From contig JAILOU010000047.1 in the NCBI GenBank assembly GCA_024690665.1, positions 1 to 39,207 on the forward strand: 39,207 bases of DNA. Reading direction: 5' to 3'. Made by a program: the position numbers and the translations under genes. Origin of the DNA: Eubacterium sp. GTDB lineage: Bacteria > Bacillota > Clostridia > Lachnospirales > Lachnospiraceae. The notes below the pieces were generated by a model, which made no database searches, was not told the origin of the DNA, and saw nothing but the letters and a program-made list of their open reading frames with translations. This document shows, piece by piece, positions 1 to 6,917 of the stretch; the first letter of the stretch is position 1; the number at the start of each line of letters is the position of its first letter.

Positions 1-2
1 AC

Positions 3-26
3 AAGAAAGCAAAAGATAGAAGATAA
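3..26 (+). CDS. Possible 3' end of an upstream gene (partial)
   Basis: Reading from base 3, seven codons (Lys-Lys-Ala-Lys-Asp-Arg-Arg) are followed by TAA at 24-26, just before the repeat starting at base 30. A short basic C-terminus of a gene lying outside the window is plausible, but eight codons cannot prove coding. It is recorded because copy 2 of the repeat also starts directly after a stop codon. Confidence 0.25.
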   Translation, partial: KKAKDRR

Positions 27-29
27 GGT

Positions 30-158
30 TTAACTCAGTCGGGGTACAAGCTCCGACTGAGTTAAACGCTCCGCGAGGATGCGCACGGATTCGGACAGGA
101 ATTTGTCTGCTGAAGCAGACCCGAATCCGGCGCGCAAGACTCGCGAGCGAGTCTTGAC
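30..158 (+). repeat. Hairpin-rich 129-bp interspersed repeat, copy 1
   Basis: It matches 39064-39192 at 128 of 129 positions in the same orientation; the only difference is C96 versus T39130. Predicted stems read from the sequence: 30-44 with 51-65 (15 bp, one G:U, 6-nt loop); 67-72 with 77-83 (GCGA loop, one bulge); 86-94 with 121-129 (9 bp), enclosing 105-110 with 115-120 (TGAA loop); 135-143 with 148-156 (CGAG loop). Identity starts at the base of the first stem and ends two bases past the last, so the conserved unit equals the folded unit. There is no T-run behind it, no open frame that looks coding, and no clear terminal inverted repeat or target duplication. It lies 21 bp before the mrp start. 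It could be a REP/MITE-like element or a structured RNA; its function is unknown. Confidence 0.9.
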
Positions 159-179
159 AACGAAAGGGGAATTATTATT

Positions 180-1016
180 ATGGCAGAGAATAAAGAATGT
201 GCAAGCGCAGGAAGCTGCGATAAGTCAAGTTGTGAAGGATGCAGTGGTAATCCGCAAAGCTTTTTAGAAGCATGTAATCCACTGTCTTCCGTTAAGAAAG
301 TAATCGGCGTTGTCAGCGGTAAAGGCGGCGTTGGAAAATCATTTGTAACAGCATCTATGGCTGCGGCAATGAAGAAAAAAGGATATGAAGTCGGAATCTT
401 AGATGCCGATATTACCGGACCGTCTATTCCAAGAATGTTTGGAATCAAAGGACCGGCGAAAGCAACAGAAGATGGTGTATATCCAATCTCTACTAAGGGC
501 GGAATCAAGATTATGAGTCTGAACCTTTTGATGGAAGATGAGGAAGCACCTGTTATCTGGAGAGGTCCGGTTATCGCAGGAACGGTTAAACAGTTCTGGA
601 CAGATGTCATCTGGGGCGATATTGATTATCTGTTTGTCGATATGCCGCCGGGAACGGGTGATGTACCACTTACGGTATTTCAGTCACTTCCGGTAGACGG
701 AATCGTGATTGTAACATCTCCGCAGGATCTGGTACAGATGATTGTAAAGAAAGCATATAACATGGCTGAAATGATGGATATTCCGGTACTTGGAATGGTA
801 GAGAACTACAGCTATATGGAATGTCCGGATTGCGGCAAGAAGATCTCCGTGTTTGGAGAAAGCAAGATTGATGAAGTAGCGAAGGGCGTTGGAACCAAGG
901 TTCTCGGTAAGCTTCCAATCAATCCGGTATACGCACAGAAGGTAGATGCAGGTGAATTTGAAGACCTGAATCTCGATCAGCTTACAGCAGCAGAGGAGTT
1001 ATTAGAGAATCTGTAA
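180..1016 (+). CDS. mrp: Mrp/Nbp35-family ATP-binding Fe-S cluster carrier
   Basis: A 278-residue MinD/ParA-type P-loop protein expected to bind and pass on Fe-S clusters in the cytoplasm. The deviant Walker A GKGGVGKS lies at residues 47-54. Four N-terminal cysteines (7, 13, 18, 21) resemble the N-terminal cluster site of Nbp35-type proteins. The CPDC pair at 215-218 is the conserved C-terminal CxxC that bridges the dimer cluster in this family. The ATG at 180 follows an AAAGGGGA ribosome site at about 163-170. The 129-bp repeat ends only 21 bp upstream, so the promoter is either before the window or the gene is read through the repeat. The next gene starts 15 bp after its stop, suggesting cotranscription. 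The family assignment is secure; the particular client proteins are not visible. Confidence 0.93.
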   Translation: MAENKECASAGSCDKSSCEGCSGNPQSFLEACNPLSSVKKVIGVVSGKGGVGKSFVTASMAAAMKKKGYEVGILDADITGPSIPRMFGIKGPAKATEDGVYPISTKGGIKIMSLNLLMEDEEAPVIWRGPVIAGTVKQFWTDVIWGDIDYLFVDMPPGTGDVPLTVFQSLPVDGIVIVTSPQDLVQMIVKKAYNMAEMMDIPVLGMVENYSYMECPDCGKKISVFGESKIDEVAKGVGTKVLGKLPINPVYAQKVDAGEFEDLNLDQLTAAEELLENL

Positions 1017-1031
1017 TAGAGGGGGCTGCCT

Positions 1032-1604
1032 ATGTTTGTATTATTCATATGGATTATTTTTATCGTATTAATTGTTGTGTCATCTGTTGCGTCCAAGAAT
1101 AAGGCGGATAAGAAAAAAGCTGCGAATAAGCAGCCTGAGCCTGTAAATCGGACGCAGGAGTGGATCAGACAAGAACAAAGGAAAGCGGCGCAGGCCAAGA
1201 TGCCGAAAAAACAGCAGCAAAAAAGTATGGCGGCAAAAGCTGCTATGGGAAAGCAAAAAAATACTGTCAAAGGCAAAAAACAGGAAGCTTCCTGGGCGAA
1301 CCTGTTTGAAGAGCCGGCGAAAAAAGGAAGCGCTTCCGATATTCTGGCAAGGGCGAATCGTAATGTGAATGAGGATTTTAGCACCGAAGAACCTGTTAAG
1401 CCGGAGGAGGCAACAAATGTGCAGACGAAGATGCCGGATATGGAAGAGATGATTCGGCGTGAACAACTTCGCATGCGGGAGGAAAATGAAGATCTGATGG
1501 CAACGGTTCAGGATTTGATGATTAAAGGTCCGGATACGGAGATTCGATTTGCCAGAGATTTTGTTGCAGAAGGCATGGATATGGTTAATAAAGCGTTGTT
1601 ATAG
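1032..1604 (+). CDS. Membrane-anchored basic low-complexity protein, unknown function
   Basis: A 190-residue protein that I do not recognise. One hydrophobic segment at residues 1-21 (rich in Ile, Val, Phe) would act as a signal anchor. It is followed by a long Lys/Gln/Ala-rich region (about 23-105) and a more acidic, helical C-terminal part (about 120-190) containing Met-Glu-Glu-Met-Ile-type repeats. Start ATG at 1032 is preceded by AGAGGGGG. It sits between mrp (15 bp upstream) and the DUF1653 gene (17 bp downstream) in the same orientation, so it is probably part of one transcript. Most of the protein is predicted disordered or coiled. There is no catalytic motif and no basis for a functional name. 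Confidence 0.75.
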   Translation: MFVLFIWIIFIVLIVVSSVASKNKADKKKAANKQPEPVNRTQEWIRQEQRKAAQAKMPKKQQQKSMAAKAAMGKQKNTVKGKKQEASWANLFEEPAKKGSASDILARANRNVNEDFSTEEPVKPEEATNVQTKMPDMEEMIRREQLRMREENEDLMATVQDLMIKGPDTEIRFARDFVAEGMDMVNKALL

Positions 1605-1621
1605 GAGACGAGACTAAGATA

Positions 1622-2182
1622 TTGAGAACATTACAAACCGGCGATTTGTTTCGCCACTTTAAAAACAAAATGTATCAGATTGTTGCGGTTGCAGAGCATT
1701 CAGAGACCGGAGAAGAACTTGTAATCTACCAGGCGCTGTATGGCGATTACCGCGTATATGCAAGACCAAAAGAGATGTTTTTAAGTGAAGTGGATCACGA
1801 AAAGTATCCGCTTGTCACACAAAAGTATCGCTTTGAAAAGATTGACAGAAGTACGCTTTCACGGGAAGATAATCAGCCTGCGGCACAAGTGGCGCCTGAT
1901 GTGAAGCAGGTTCAGCCGGTGGCAGAACAGCCGCAGCAGCAGCCGGACGAGGAAGAACAGGCGAATCCGCTACTGCTGAAATTCTTAGATGCGGATGATA
2001 CTGCGCAGCAGATTAAGGTGTTAAAAGAAATCAAAGATGATCTGGACGACCGATTGATTAATGACATTGCAGTCGTGCTTGATATTGTGATTGAAGACGG
2101 TCCGATAGAGGAACGATATAAACAGCTTCGTGTTTGCTTAGATACGAAGAGCCGGTTTGAAACCGGCCGCTTTGGTCATTAA
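1622..2182 (+). CDS. DUF1653-domain protein with acidic C-terminal extension
   Basis: 186 residues starting with TTG at 1622; the ribosome site TAGGAG at about 1602-1607 overlaps the previous stop codon, and the 14-15 base spacing is long. Residues 5-58 (GDLFRHFKNKMYQIVAVAEHS, then a YRVYARPKEMF stretch) match the DUF1653 pattern, a small beta-rich domain of unknown function. After a Gln/Pro/Val-rich linker (about 80-115), residues 116-186 form an Asp/Glu-rich helical domain. The last codons overlap the stop of the convergent CYTH gene inside a strong hairpin (2164-2199). Family recognition is good; function is unknown. A start further inside would cut the domain, so the TTG is preferred. Confidence 0.82.
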   Translation: MRTLQTGDLFRHFKNKMYQIVAVAEHSETGEELVIYQALYGDYRVYARPKEMFLSEVDHEKYPLVTQKYRFEKIDRSTLSREDNQPAAQVAPDVKQVQPVAEQPQQQPDEEEQANPLLLKFLDADDTAQQIKVLKEIKDDLDDRLINDIAVVLDIVIEDGPIEERYKQLRVCLDTKSRFETGRFGH

Positions 2183-2199
2183 TCTGACGAAAGCGGCCG
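2164..2199. terminator. Hairpin spanning both stop codons of convergent genes
   Basis: A 10-bp stem, 2164-2173 with 2190-2199, continues after one mismatch into 2175-2178 with 2185-2188, leaving a 6-nt loop. The loop and inner stem contain the overlapping stop codons of the plus gene (TAA at 2180-2182) and the minus gene (TAA, plus-strand bases 2179-2181). No good T-run follows on either side, so it may act as a bidirectional pause or 3'-end stabiliser rather than a classical intrinsic terminator. A second small inverted repeat lies at 2152-2168. Confidence 0.6.
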
Positions 2200-2649
2200 T
2201 GTGTGACGGCTAAGATAAGAATTGGAATATCCCTTTTGTCCGGTCAGCTCACGGCCGAGCCAGGAAGGTGGCTGATACAGGCTGGCTTCTTCGTCTGAGG
2301 AGAATTCAACCTCAGCGATGATAAGCGGCGCATGTACGCCCTCGAAGACATCCAATTCGATGGTAAATCCCTGATCGGGAATCAGGTATCTTTTTTTAGA
2401 GATGACATAGCCATCTGCTTTGGAAAGCAGGTGGTCATAACTTTCCTTATTTAATAGAAGATTATATTCTTCAACGGCGAGGGAGCCGGGCAGTGCATTG
2501 CCTTTGTAGGTCATATAGTACTTGTCGTTGTCTTTTCGGACACGAATGGCAGGAAACGTATTTAGATAGCCCTGCGTAATCTGGCGAAACGGATAGTCCT
2601 TCAGATTGTCCGGCAGTTTGTCAATGAGAAAACGTCGTTCGATTTCCAT
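2179..2649 (-). CDS. CYTH-domain (triphosphate tunnel) protein
   Basis: 156 residues with the N-terminal signature EIERRF at residues 2-7, the ExExK element of CYTH/triphosphate tunnel metalloenzymes, although the lysine position is Arg6. Further charged strands expected of the eight-stranded tunnel follow (AIRVRKDNDKYYMTYKG, KKRYLIP, FTIELDVFEG, IIAEVEF). The family binds triphosphates with divalent metal; bacterial members include inorganic triphosphatases and thiamine triphosphatases. The substrate here cannot be told. The ATG at 2649 has AAAGGATG upstream. It is convergent with the DUF1653 gene (overlapping stops) and divergent from the DJ-1 gene. No CHAD domain is attached. Confidence 0.88.
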   Translation of the reverse strand: MEIERRFLIDKLPDNLKDYPFRQITQGYLNTFPAIRVRKDNDKYYMTYKGNALPGSLAVEEYNLLLNKESYDHLLSKADGYVISKKRYLIPDQGFTIELDVFEGVHAPLIIAEVEFSSDEEASLYQPPSWLGRELTGQKGYSNSYLSRHTRPLSSD

Positions 2650-2692
2650 GGCAGTTACATCCTTTCATGGGGAAAGCCCCGTTGTCTCATCA

Positions 2693-2701
2693 AGTATATC
2701 A
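2693..2701 (-). promoter_or_regulatory. Possible extended -10 promoter for CYTH gene
   Basis: On the minus strand TGA-TATACT (TATACT at plus positions 2693-2698) gives an extended -10 about 44 bp before the CYTH start. No convincing -35 is visible, so confidence is low. Confidence 0.35.
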
Positions 2702-2717
2702 CAGGAGGAGGAATAAG

Positions 2718-3263
2718 ATGAAGAAAGCAGCAATATTTTTGGCAGACGGATTTGAAGATGTGGAAGCACTTGCGACCATCGATATCTTAAGAAGAGGTGG
2801 CATTGATGTCGCAATCGTCAATGTGGAAGGCCGCGAAACCGTAAAGACGGCAAGAAACATTGTAATGTATACAGACCTTCGGTTAAATGAGGTGCGCTTC
2901 GATGAACTTGATGCACTTATTCTTCCGGGAGGACTTGGAGGATATGAGACGCTCCTTGGACATGAGAAGATTCATAAGGAAGTAAAACAGGCATATGAAG
3001 ACGGCAAACTTATCTGTGCAATCTGCGCAGCGCCGGGCGTTCTTGGTAAGATTGGTATTTTAAATGGAAAGAAAGCAACCATCTATCCGGGAATGGAAGG
3101 AGAGCTGAACGGTGCGCAGTATGTGAAAAATGAAGTTACAAAAGACGGTAATATCATCACGGCACCGGGCATGGGAAAATCAATTGAATTCGCGCTGGCA
3201 ATCCTTGAAGAACTCGAAGATGCCGCCAAGGCAAAAGAGATTGCCGAAAGCGTAGTTTTTTAA
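2718..3263 (+). CDS. DJ-1/PfpI family protein (YajL/ThiJ-like)
   Basis: 181 residues from the ATG at 2718, which has GGAGGAGGAA directly upstream; a longer in-frame start at 2667 would add 17 residues not typical of the family. The flavodoxin-like fold carries the nucleophile elbow ICAICAAPG with Cys103 as the expected reactive cysteine and Glu16 (in DGFEDVEA) as its partner, matching Cys106/Glu18 of human DJ-1. The PGGLGG turn is at 70-75. The family includes chaperone, deglycase/glyoxalase and protease-like members; the length and the GFEDVEA motif favour the DJ-1/YajL branch. It sits upstream of the proteostasis block but has an independent promoter between it and tig, so any link to protein repair is inference. 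Confidence 0.9.
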   Translation: MKKAAIFLADGFEDVEALATIDILRRGGIDVAIVNVEGRETVKTARNIVMYTDLRLNEVRFDELDALILPGGLGGYETLLGHEKIHKEVKQAYEDGKLICAICAAPGVLGKIGILNGKKATIYPGMEGELNGAQYVKNEVTKDGNIITAPGMGKSIEFALAILEELEDAAKAKEIAESVVF

Positions 3264-3292
3264 TTGAAATTTACCTACGGCTATGATATAAT
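3264..3292 (+). promoter_or_regulatory. Sigma-A promoter of the tig block
   Basis: TTGAAA (3264-3269), a 17-bp spacer and a perfect TATAAT (3287-3292), with the -35 box starting one base after the DJ-1 stop. The predicted start near 3299 gives a leader of about 100 nt before trigger factor, with only weak inverted repeats in it. Confidence 0.85.
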
Positions 3293-3396
3293 GCGATTTG
3301 ATTGTAGGCTACTTTGCGTTTGAGGCGACAAGAGCCTGTCAAAAAAAGGCTTATAGAAAGCGGAAAGTAGTTATTGTTAAGGAGGATTATTAAAAA

Positions 3397-4836
3397 ATGA
3401 GTGTACAGGTAGAACAGTTAGAGCATAATATGGCAAAACTTACTGTGGAAGTACCAGCAGAAGACTTCGAGAAAGCAATCGAGTCAGTTTATCAGAAACA
3501 GAAAAGCAAGATTTCAATTCAGGGATTCCGTAAAGGAAAGGTACCTAGAAAAGTAATCGAGAAAATATATGGCGCAGATATTTTTTATGAAGATGCTGCT
3601 AATCAGCTTCTTCCATCAGCATATACACAGGCTGCAACAGAGAGCGGATTAGATATCGTATCTATTCCTGCAATCGATATTACACAGCTTGAAGCAGGAA
3701 AGACTTTAATCTTCACTGCAGAAGTAGCAACCAAGCCGGATGTAGAACTTGGCAAGTACAACGGTGTAACCGTAACCAAGATTGACTGTAGCGTATCAGA
3801 CGAGGAACTTGATGCAGAGCTTGAAAGCGAAAGAGAAAAGAATGCACGTACTGTAACTGTTACAGACCGTGCAGTAAAAGATGGTGATACTGTAGTCATC
3901 GACTTCAAGGGAACAATCGATGGTACTGCATTTGAAGGCGGAGAAGCAGAGAACTATTCATTAGTAATCGGTTCACACAGCTTCATCGGTGATTTTGAAG
4001 AACAGCTCATCGGTAAGAAGAGCGGAGAAGACGTTGATGTTAACGTATCCTTCCCGGAAGATTACCCACAGACAGAACTTGCAGGAAAGCCTGCAGTATT
4101 TGCAGTAACACTTCATGAAATCAAGGAAAAACAGCTTCCTGAATTAGATGATGAATTTGCACAGGACGTATCAGAATTTGATACAATTGCAGAATACAAG
4201 GAAAGTGTTAAAGAAACCGTTGCCAAGAGAAAAGAAGAGCAGGCAACAAGAGATAAAGAAGATGAAGCAGTAGCTAAGATTGTAGATAAGTCTAAGATGG
4301 ATATTCCGGAAGCTATGATCGAGACGAACGTTCAGAGAATGATTGATGACTTTAGTCAGAGAATCGCTCAGCAGGGACTTTCTATTGATCAGTATCTGCA
4401 GTTCTCAGGCATGGATCTTGACAAGCTCAAAGAGCAGATGAGACCGGATGCTGAAAGAAACATCAAGAACACACTTGTACTTGAGAAGATTGCAGAAGTT
4501 GAGAATCTTGAAGTAACAGATGATGATGTAGAAAAAGAACTAGAAGAGACAGCTGCAATGTACAATATGGAACTTGCACAGCTTAAGGAAATGGTTCCAC
4601 CGGAACAGATGGAATCTGTTAAGAACGACATCAAGATTCGTAAGGCTGTAGACTTTGTTATGGACAATGTAAAGGAAAGAGCAAAGGCTAAGACAAAGGC
4701 TGAGAAGGAAGCAGAAGCTAAGGCTAAGGAAGAAAAAGAAGCTAAGCCTAAGAAGACGACTGCTAAGAAGACAACTGCCAAGAAGTCTACTACAACAAAG
4801 AAGACAACCAAAAAGGCAGACAAAGAAGAAGCTTAA
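3397..4836 (+). CDS. tig: Trigger factor, ribosome-bound chaperone and prolyl isomerase
   Basis: 479 residues. The N-terminal ribosome-docking signature GFRKGKVP lies around residues 43-50. The FKBP-type PPIase domain spans about 150-245 (DGDTVVIDFKGTIDG through FAVTLHEI). The C-terminal helical chaperone arms run to about 430. Trigger factors are usually near 430 residues; here a tail of about 45 residues made almost only of Lys, Ala, Thr and Glu, with repeated TTAKK units, extends the protein. Ribosome site AAGGAGG at about 3379-3385; start ATG 3397. It is first gene of the tig-clpP-clpX-lon-engB block, an arrangement related to that of Bacillus and Clostridium, which links cotranslational folding with ATP-dependent proteolysis. 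Confidence 0.97.
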   Translation: MSVQVEQLEHNMAKLTVEVPAEDFEKAIESVYQKQKSKISIQGFRKGKVPRKVIEKIYGADIFYEDAANQLLPSAYTQAATESGLDIVSIPAIDITQLEAGKTLIFTAEVATKPDVELGKYNGVTVTKIDCSVSDEELDAELESEREKNARTVTVTDRAVKDGDTVVIDFKGTIDGTAFEGGEAENYSLVIGSHSFIGDFEEQLIGKKSGEDVDVNVSFPEDYPQTELAGKPAVFAVTLHEIKEKQLPELDDEFAQDVSEFDTIAEYKESVKETVAKRKEEQATRDKEDEAVAKIVDKSKMDIPEAMIETNVQRMIDDFSQRIAQQGLSIDQYLQFSGMDLDKLKEQMRPDAERNIKNTLVLEKIAEVENLEVTDDDVEKELEETAAMYNMELAQLKEMVPPEQMESVKNDIKIRKAVDFVMDNVKERAKAKTKAEKEAEAKAKEEKEAKPKKTTAKKTTAKKSTTTKKTTKKADKEEA

Positions 4837-4846
4837 GAACATGAAC

Positions 4847-4910
4847 CCGGTATGACCGGTAATAAGTCGGTGCTGCGTGGGACCTAAGGGTGCAGCACCT
4901 TCTTGTGTTT
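4847..4910 (+). terminator. Tandem hairpins between tig and clpP
   Basis: A short hairpin (4847-4851 with 4855-4859) is followed by an 8-bp GC-rich stem (4869-4876 with 4892-4899) and an imperfect T-rich stretch TTCTTGTGTTTTTA. It looks like an intrinsic terminator or partial attenuator that would lower clpP expression relative to tig. No separate promoter for clpP is obvious after it, so read-through is likely. Confidence 0.6.
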
Positions 4911-4944
4911 TTATCAATATAAGAATGTGTAGGAGGGTAACGAA

Positions 4945-5538
4945 ATGATTACAAATAGTTTGGTACCTTACGTCGTAGAACAGACCAGTAAGGGTGAACG
5001 TAGTTACGATATTTATTCTCGCCTGTTAAAAGAGAGAATTATCTTTTTGGGAGAAGAAGTGAATGAAACAACAGCAAGCCTTGTCATTGCGCAGCTTCTG
5101 TTTTTAGAGTCTGAAGATCCTTCCAAGGATATTCAGTTGTATATTAATTCCCCTGGCGGAATGGTAACAGCAGGTATGGCAATCTATGATACGATGCAGT
5201 ATATTAAGTGTGATGTATCTACAATCTGTATCGGACTTGCAGCCAGCATGGGTGCGTTCTTACTTGCAGGTGGAGCTAAGGGTAAGAGAATGGCTCTCCC
5301 GAATGCTGAGATCATGATTCACCAGCCATCCGGCGGTGCAAGAGGTCAGGCAACAGAGATTCAGATTGCAGCTGAGAATATCTTAAAGACGAAGAAAAAG
5401 TTAAATGAAATCCTGGCAGCAAATACAGGAAAACCATATGATGTTATCGCAGCTGATACAGAGCGTGACCACTATATGGATGCAACAGAAGCGATGGAAT
5501 ACGGACTGATTGACAGTGTGATTACCAACCGCGAATAA
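4945..5538 (+). CDS. clpP: ATP-dependent Clp protease proteolytic subunit
   Basis: 197 residues, the normal ClpP length. The catalytic triad is readable: Ser101 in [11 protein letters not shown], His126 in [12 protein letters not shown], and Asp175 in TERDHYMDA. The spacing (25 and 49 residues) equals that of characterised ClpP. The N-terminal strand and the YINSPGG oxyanion segment at 66-72 are intact. AGGAGGG lies 7 bases before the ATG at 4945. It forms tetradecameric chambers in the cytoplasm and works with ClpX, encoded about 90 bp downstream. The hairpin at 5552-5581 between them may set the subunit ratio. Confidence 0.98.
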   Translation: MITNSLVPYVVEQTSKGERSYDIYSRLLKERIIFLGEEVNETTASLVIAQLLFLESEDPSKDIQLYINSPGGMVTAGMAIYDTMQYIKCDVSTICIGLAASMGAFLLAGGAKGKRMALPNAEIMIHQPSGGARGQATEIQIAAENILKTKKKLNEILAANTGKPYDVIAADTERDHYMDATEAMEYGLIDSVITNRE

Positions 5539-5551
5539 TTATTGAATGCAA

Positions 5552-5581
5552 AGGGACAGAAGCCTAAAAGGGTCTGTCCCT
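5552..5581 (+). terminator. Intercistronic hairpin between clpP and clpX
   Basis: A perfect 9-bp stem, 5552-5560 with 5573-5581, with a 12-nt loop and no T-run afterwards. It is more likely an RNA stability or processing hairpin than a full terminator. No clear clpX promoter is seen between 5582 and 5631. Confidence 0.5.
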
Positions 5582-5631
5582 ATTACGCTATATTTAGAGG
5601 GATAGCAATTGAAATGAAATAGGAGAGAATA

Positions 5632-6915
5632 ATGGCAGGAAAAGGAAAAAATACAAATACCAAAATCCCAAGATGTGCATTCTGCGGGAAGGCGGAAGCG
5701 CAGGTAAACAAACTGATATCCGGACCAACCGGGATGTATATCTGTGACCAGTGTATTGATATCTGTAAAGATATTATCGACGAAGAATATTATGATATGT
5801 ATGAGGAAGAACCGATTGCAAAGGATGAGATTAACCTTCTTCGCCCACGCGAATTAAAGGACTTCTTAGATCAATATGTAATCGGTCAGGAACAGGCTAA
5901 GAAGGTTCTTTCTGTAGCCGTATATAATCACTATAAGAGAATTCTGTCCGGACATGAAACTGATGTAGAACTGCAAAAGTCCAATGTACTGATGCTTGGA
6001 CCTACCGGTTCGGGTAAGACACTTCTGGCGCAGACTTTAGCAAAAATCCTTGGAGTACCATTTGCAATTGCAGATGCAACGACATTAACAGAGGCCGGAT
6101 ATGTAGGTGAAGATGTCGAGAATATCTTGCTGAAACTGATTCAGGCAGCTGATTATGATATTGAACGTGCGGAGCACGGAATCGTCTATATCGATGAGAT
6201 TGATAAGATTACAAAGAAGTCAGAGAATGTATCCATCACAAGAGACGTATCCGGTGAAGGTGTACAGCAGGCACTTCTTAAGATCTTAGAAGGTACTGTG
6301 GCATCTGTTCCACCTAAGGGAGGAAGAAAGCATCCACAGGCGGAACTGATTCGAATCGATACGACGAACATCTTATTTATCTGCGGCGGTGCATTTGCCG
6401 GTATTGATACGATTATCGAAAGCAGAATGAATAAAAAGTCTATGGGATTTAATGCGGAATTGGGCAATCCGGAGAAGACGAACCTCGGAGAAGTGCTAAA
6501 AGAAGTTCTTCCACAGGACTTTATCAAGTACGGATTGATTCCGGAATTTATCGGACGTGTACCTGTGATTGTTTCCTTAGATGCGCTTGATAAAGAAGCA
6601 CTTGTGAAGATTTTGACTGAGCCGAAGAATTCGCTTGTAAAGCAGTACAAGACTTTATTTGGCCTTGACGGCGTAGAGCTTGAATTCGAAGACGAGGCGC
6701 TTGAGGCAATTGCCAAAAAGGCATTGGAACGTGAGACCGGAGCTCGAGGTCTTCGTACCATTGTAGAAGATGCAACGATTGATTTGATGTACGAGATTCC
6801 ATCAGAAGAAGAAATCACAAAGTGTCTGATTACGAAAGATGTTATTGAGAATACAGGATTCCCTCTCGTAGTAAGAGACGGAAAAGAAATTGAGTATAAA
6901 GGGAGAGTAAGTTAA
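5632..6915 (+). CDS. clpX: ATP-dependent Clp protease ATP-binding subunit ClpX
   Basis: 427 residues. The N-terminal zinc-binding domain has Cys15, Cys18, Cys38 and Cys41. AAA+ elements: Walker A GPTGSGKT at 123-130, pore loop GYVG at 156-159, Walker B IVYIDE at 184-189, and the GGRKHP pore-2 (RKH) loop. The ClpP-docking tripeptide, usually IGF, appears as MGF in KKSMGFNAE. The start ATG at 5632 follows AGGAGAG. It unfolds substrates and feeds them to ClpP. Lon starts 2 bases after its stop, so the two are cotranscribed and probably translationally coupled. Confidence 0.98.
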   Translation: MAGKGKNTNTKIPRCAFCGKAEAQVNKLISGPTGMYICDQCIDICKDIIDEEYYDMYEEEPIAKDEINLLRPRELKDFLDQYVIGQEQAKKVLSVAVYNHYKRILSGHETDVELQKSNVLMLGPTGSGKTLLAQTLAKILGVPFAIADATTLTEAGYVGEDVENILLKLIQAADYDIERAEHGIVYIDEIDKITKKSENVSITRDVSGEGVQQALLKILEGTVASVPPKGGRKHPQAELIRIDTTNILFICGGAFAGIDTIIESRMNKKSMGFNAELGNPEKTNLGEVLKEVLPQDFIKYGLIPEFIGRVPVIVSLDALDKEALVKILTEPKNSLVKQYKTLFGLDGVELEFEDEALEAIAKKALERETGARGLRTIVEDATIDLMYEIPSEEEITKCLITKDVIENTGFPLVVRDGKEIEYKGRVS

Positions 6916-6917
6916 TC

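Noticed and set aside
20..170. Target-site duplication or terminal inverted repeat around the 129-bp repeat
   Set aside because: Flanks of the copies share no direct duplication, and the two ends (TTAACTCAG and GAGTCTTGAC) are not convincing inverted repeats.
79..267. 62-codon open frame starting in repeat copy 1 and running into mrp
   Set aside because: It overlaps the hairpin repeat and the start of mrp in another frame, has no ribosome site, and its residues only follow the palindromes.
6186..6818. 210-codon minus-strand frame opposite clpX
   Set aside because: Fully antisense to a clear ClpX gene; Ser/Ile-rich composition typical of an antisense shadow; no ribosome site.
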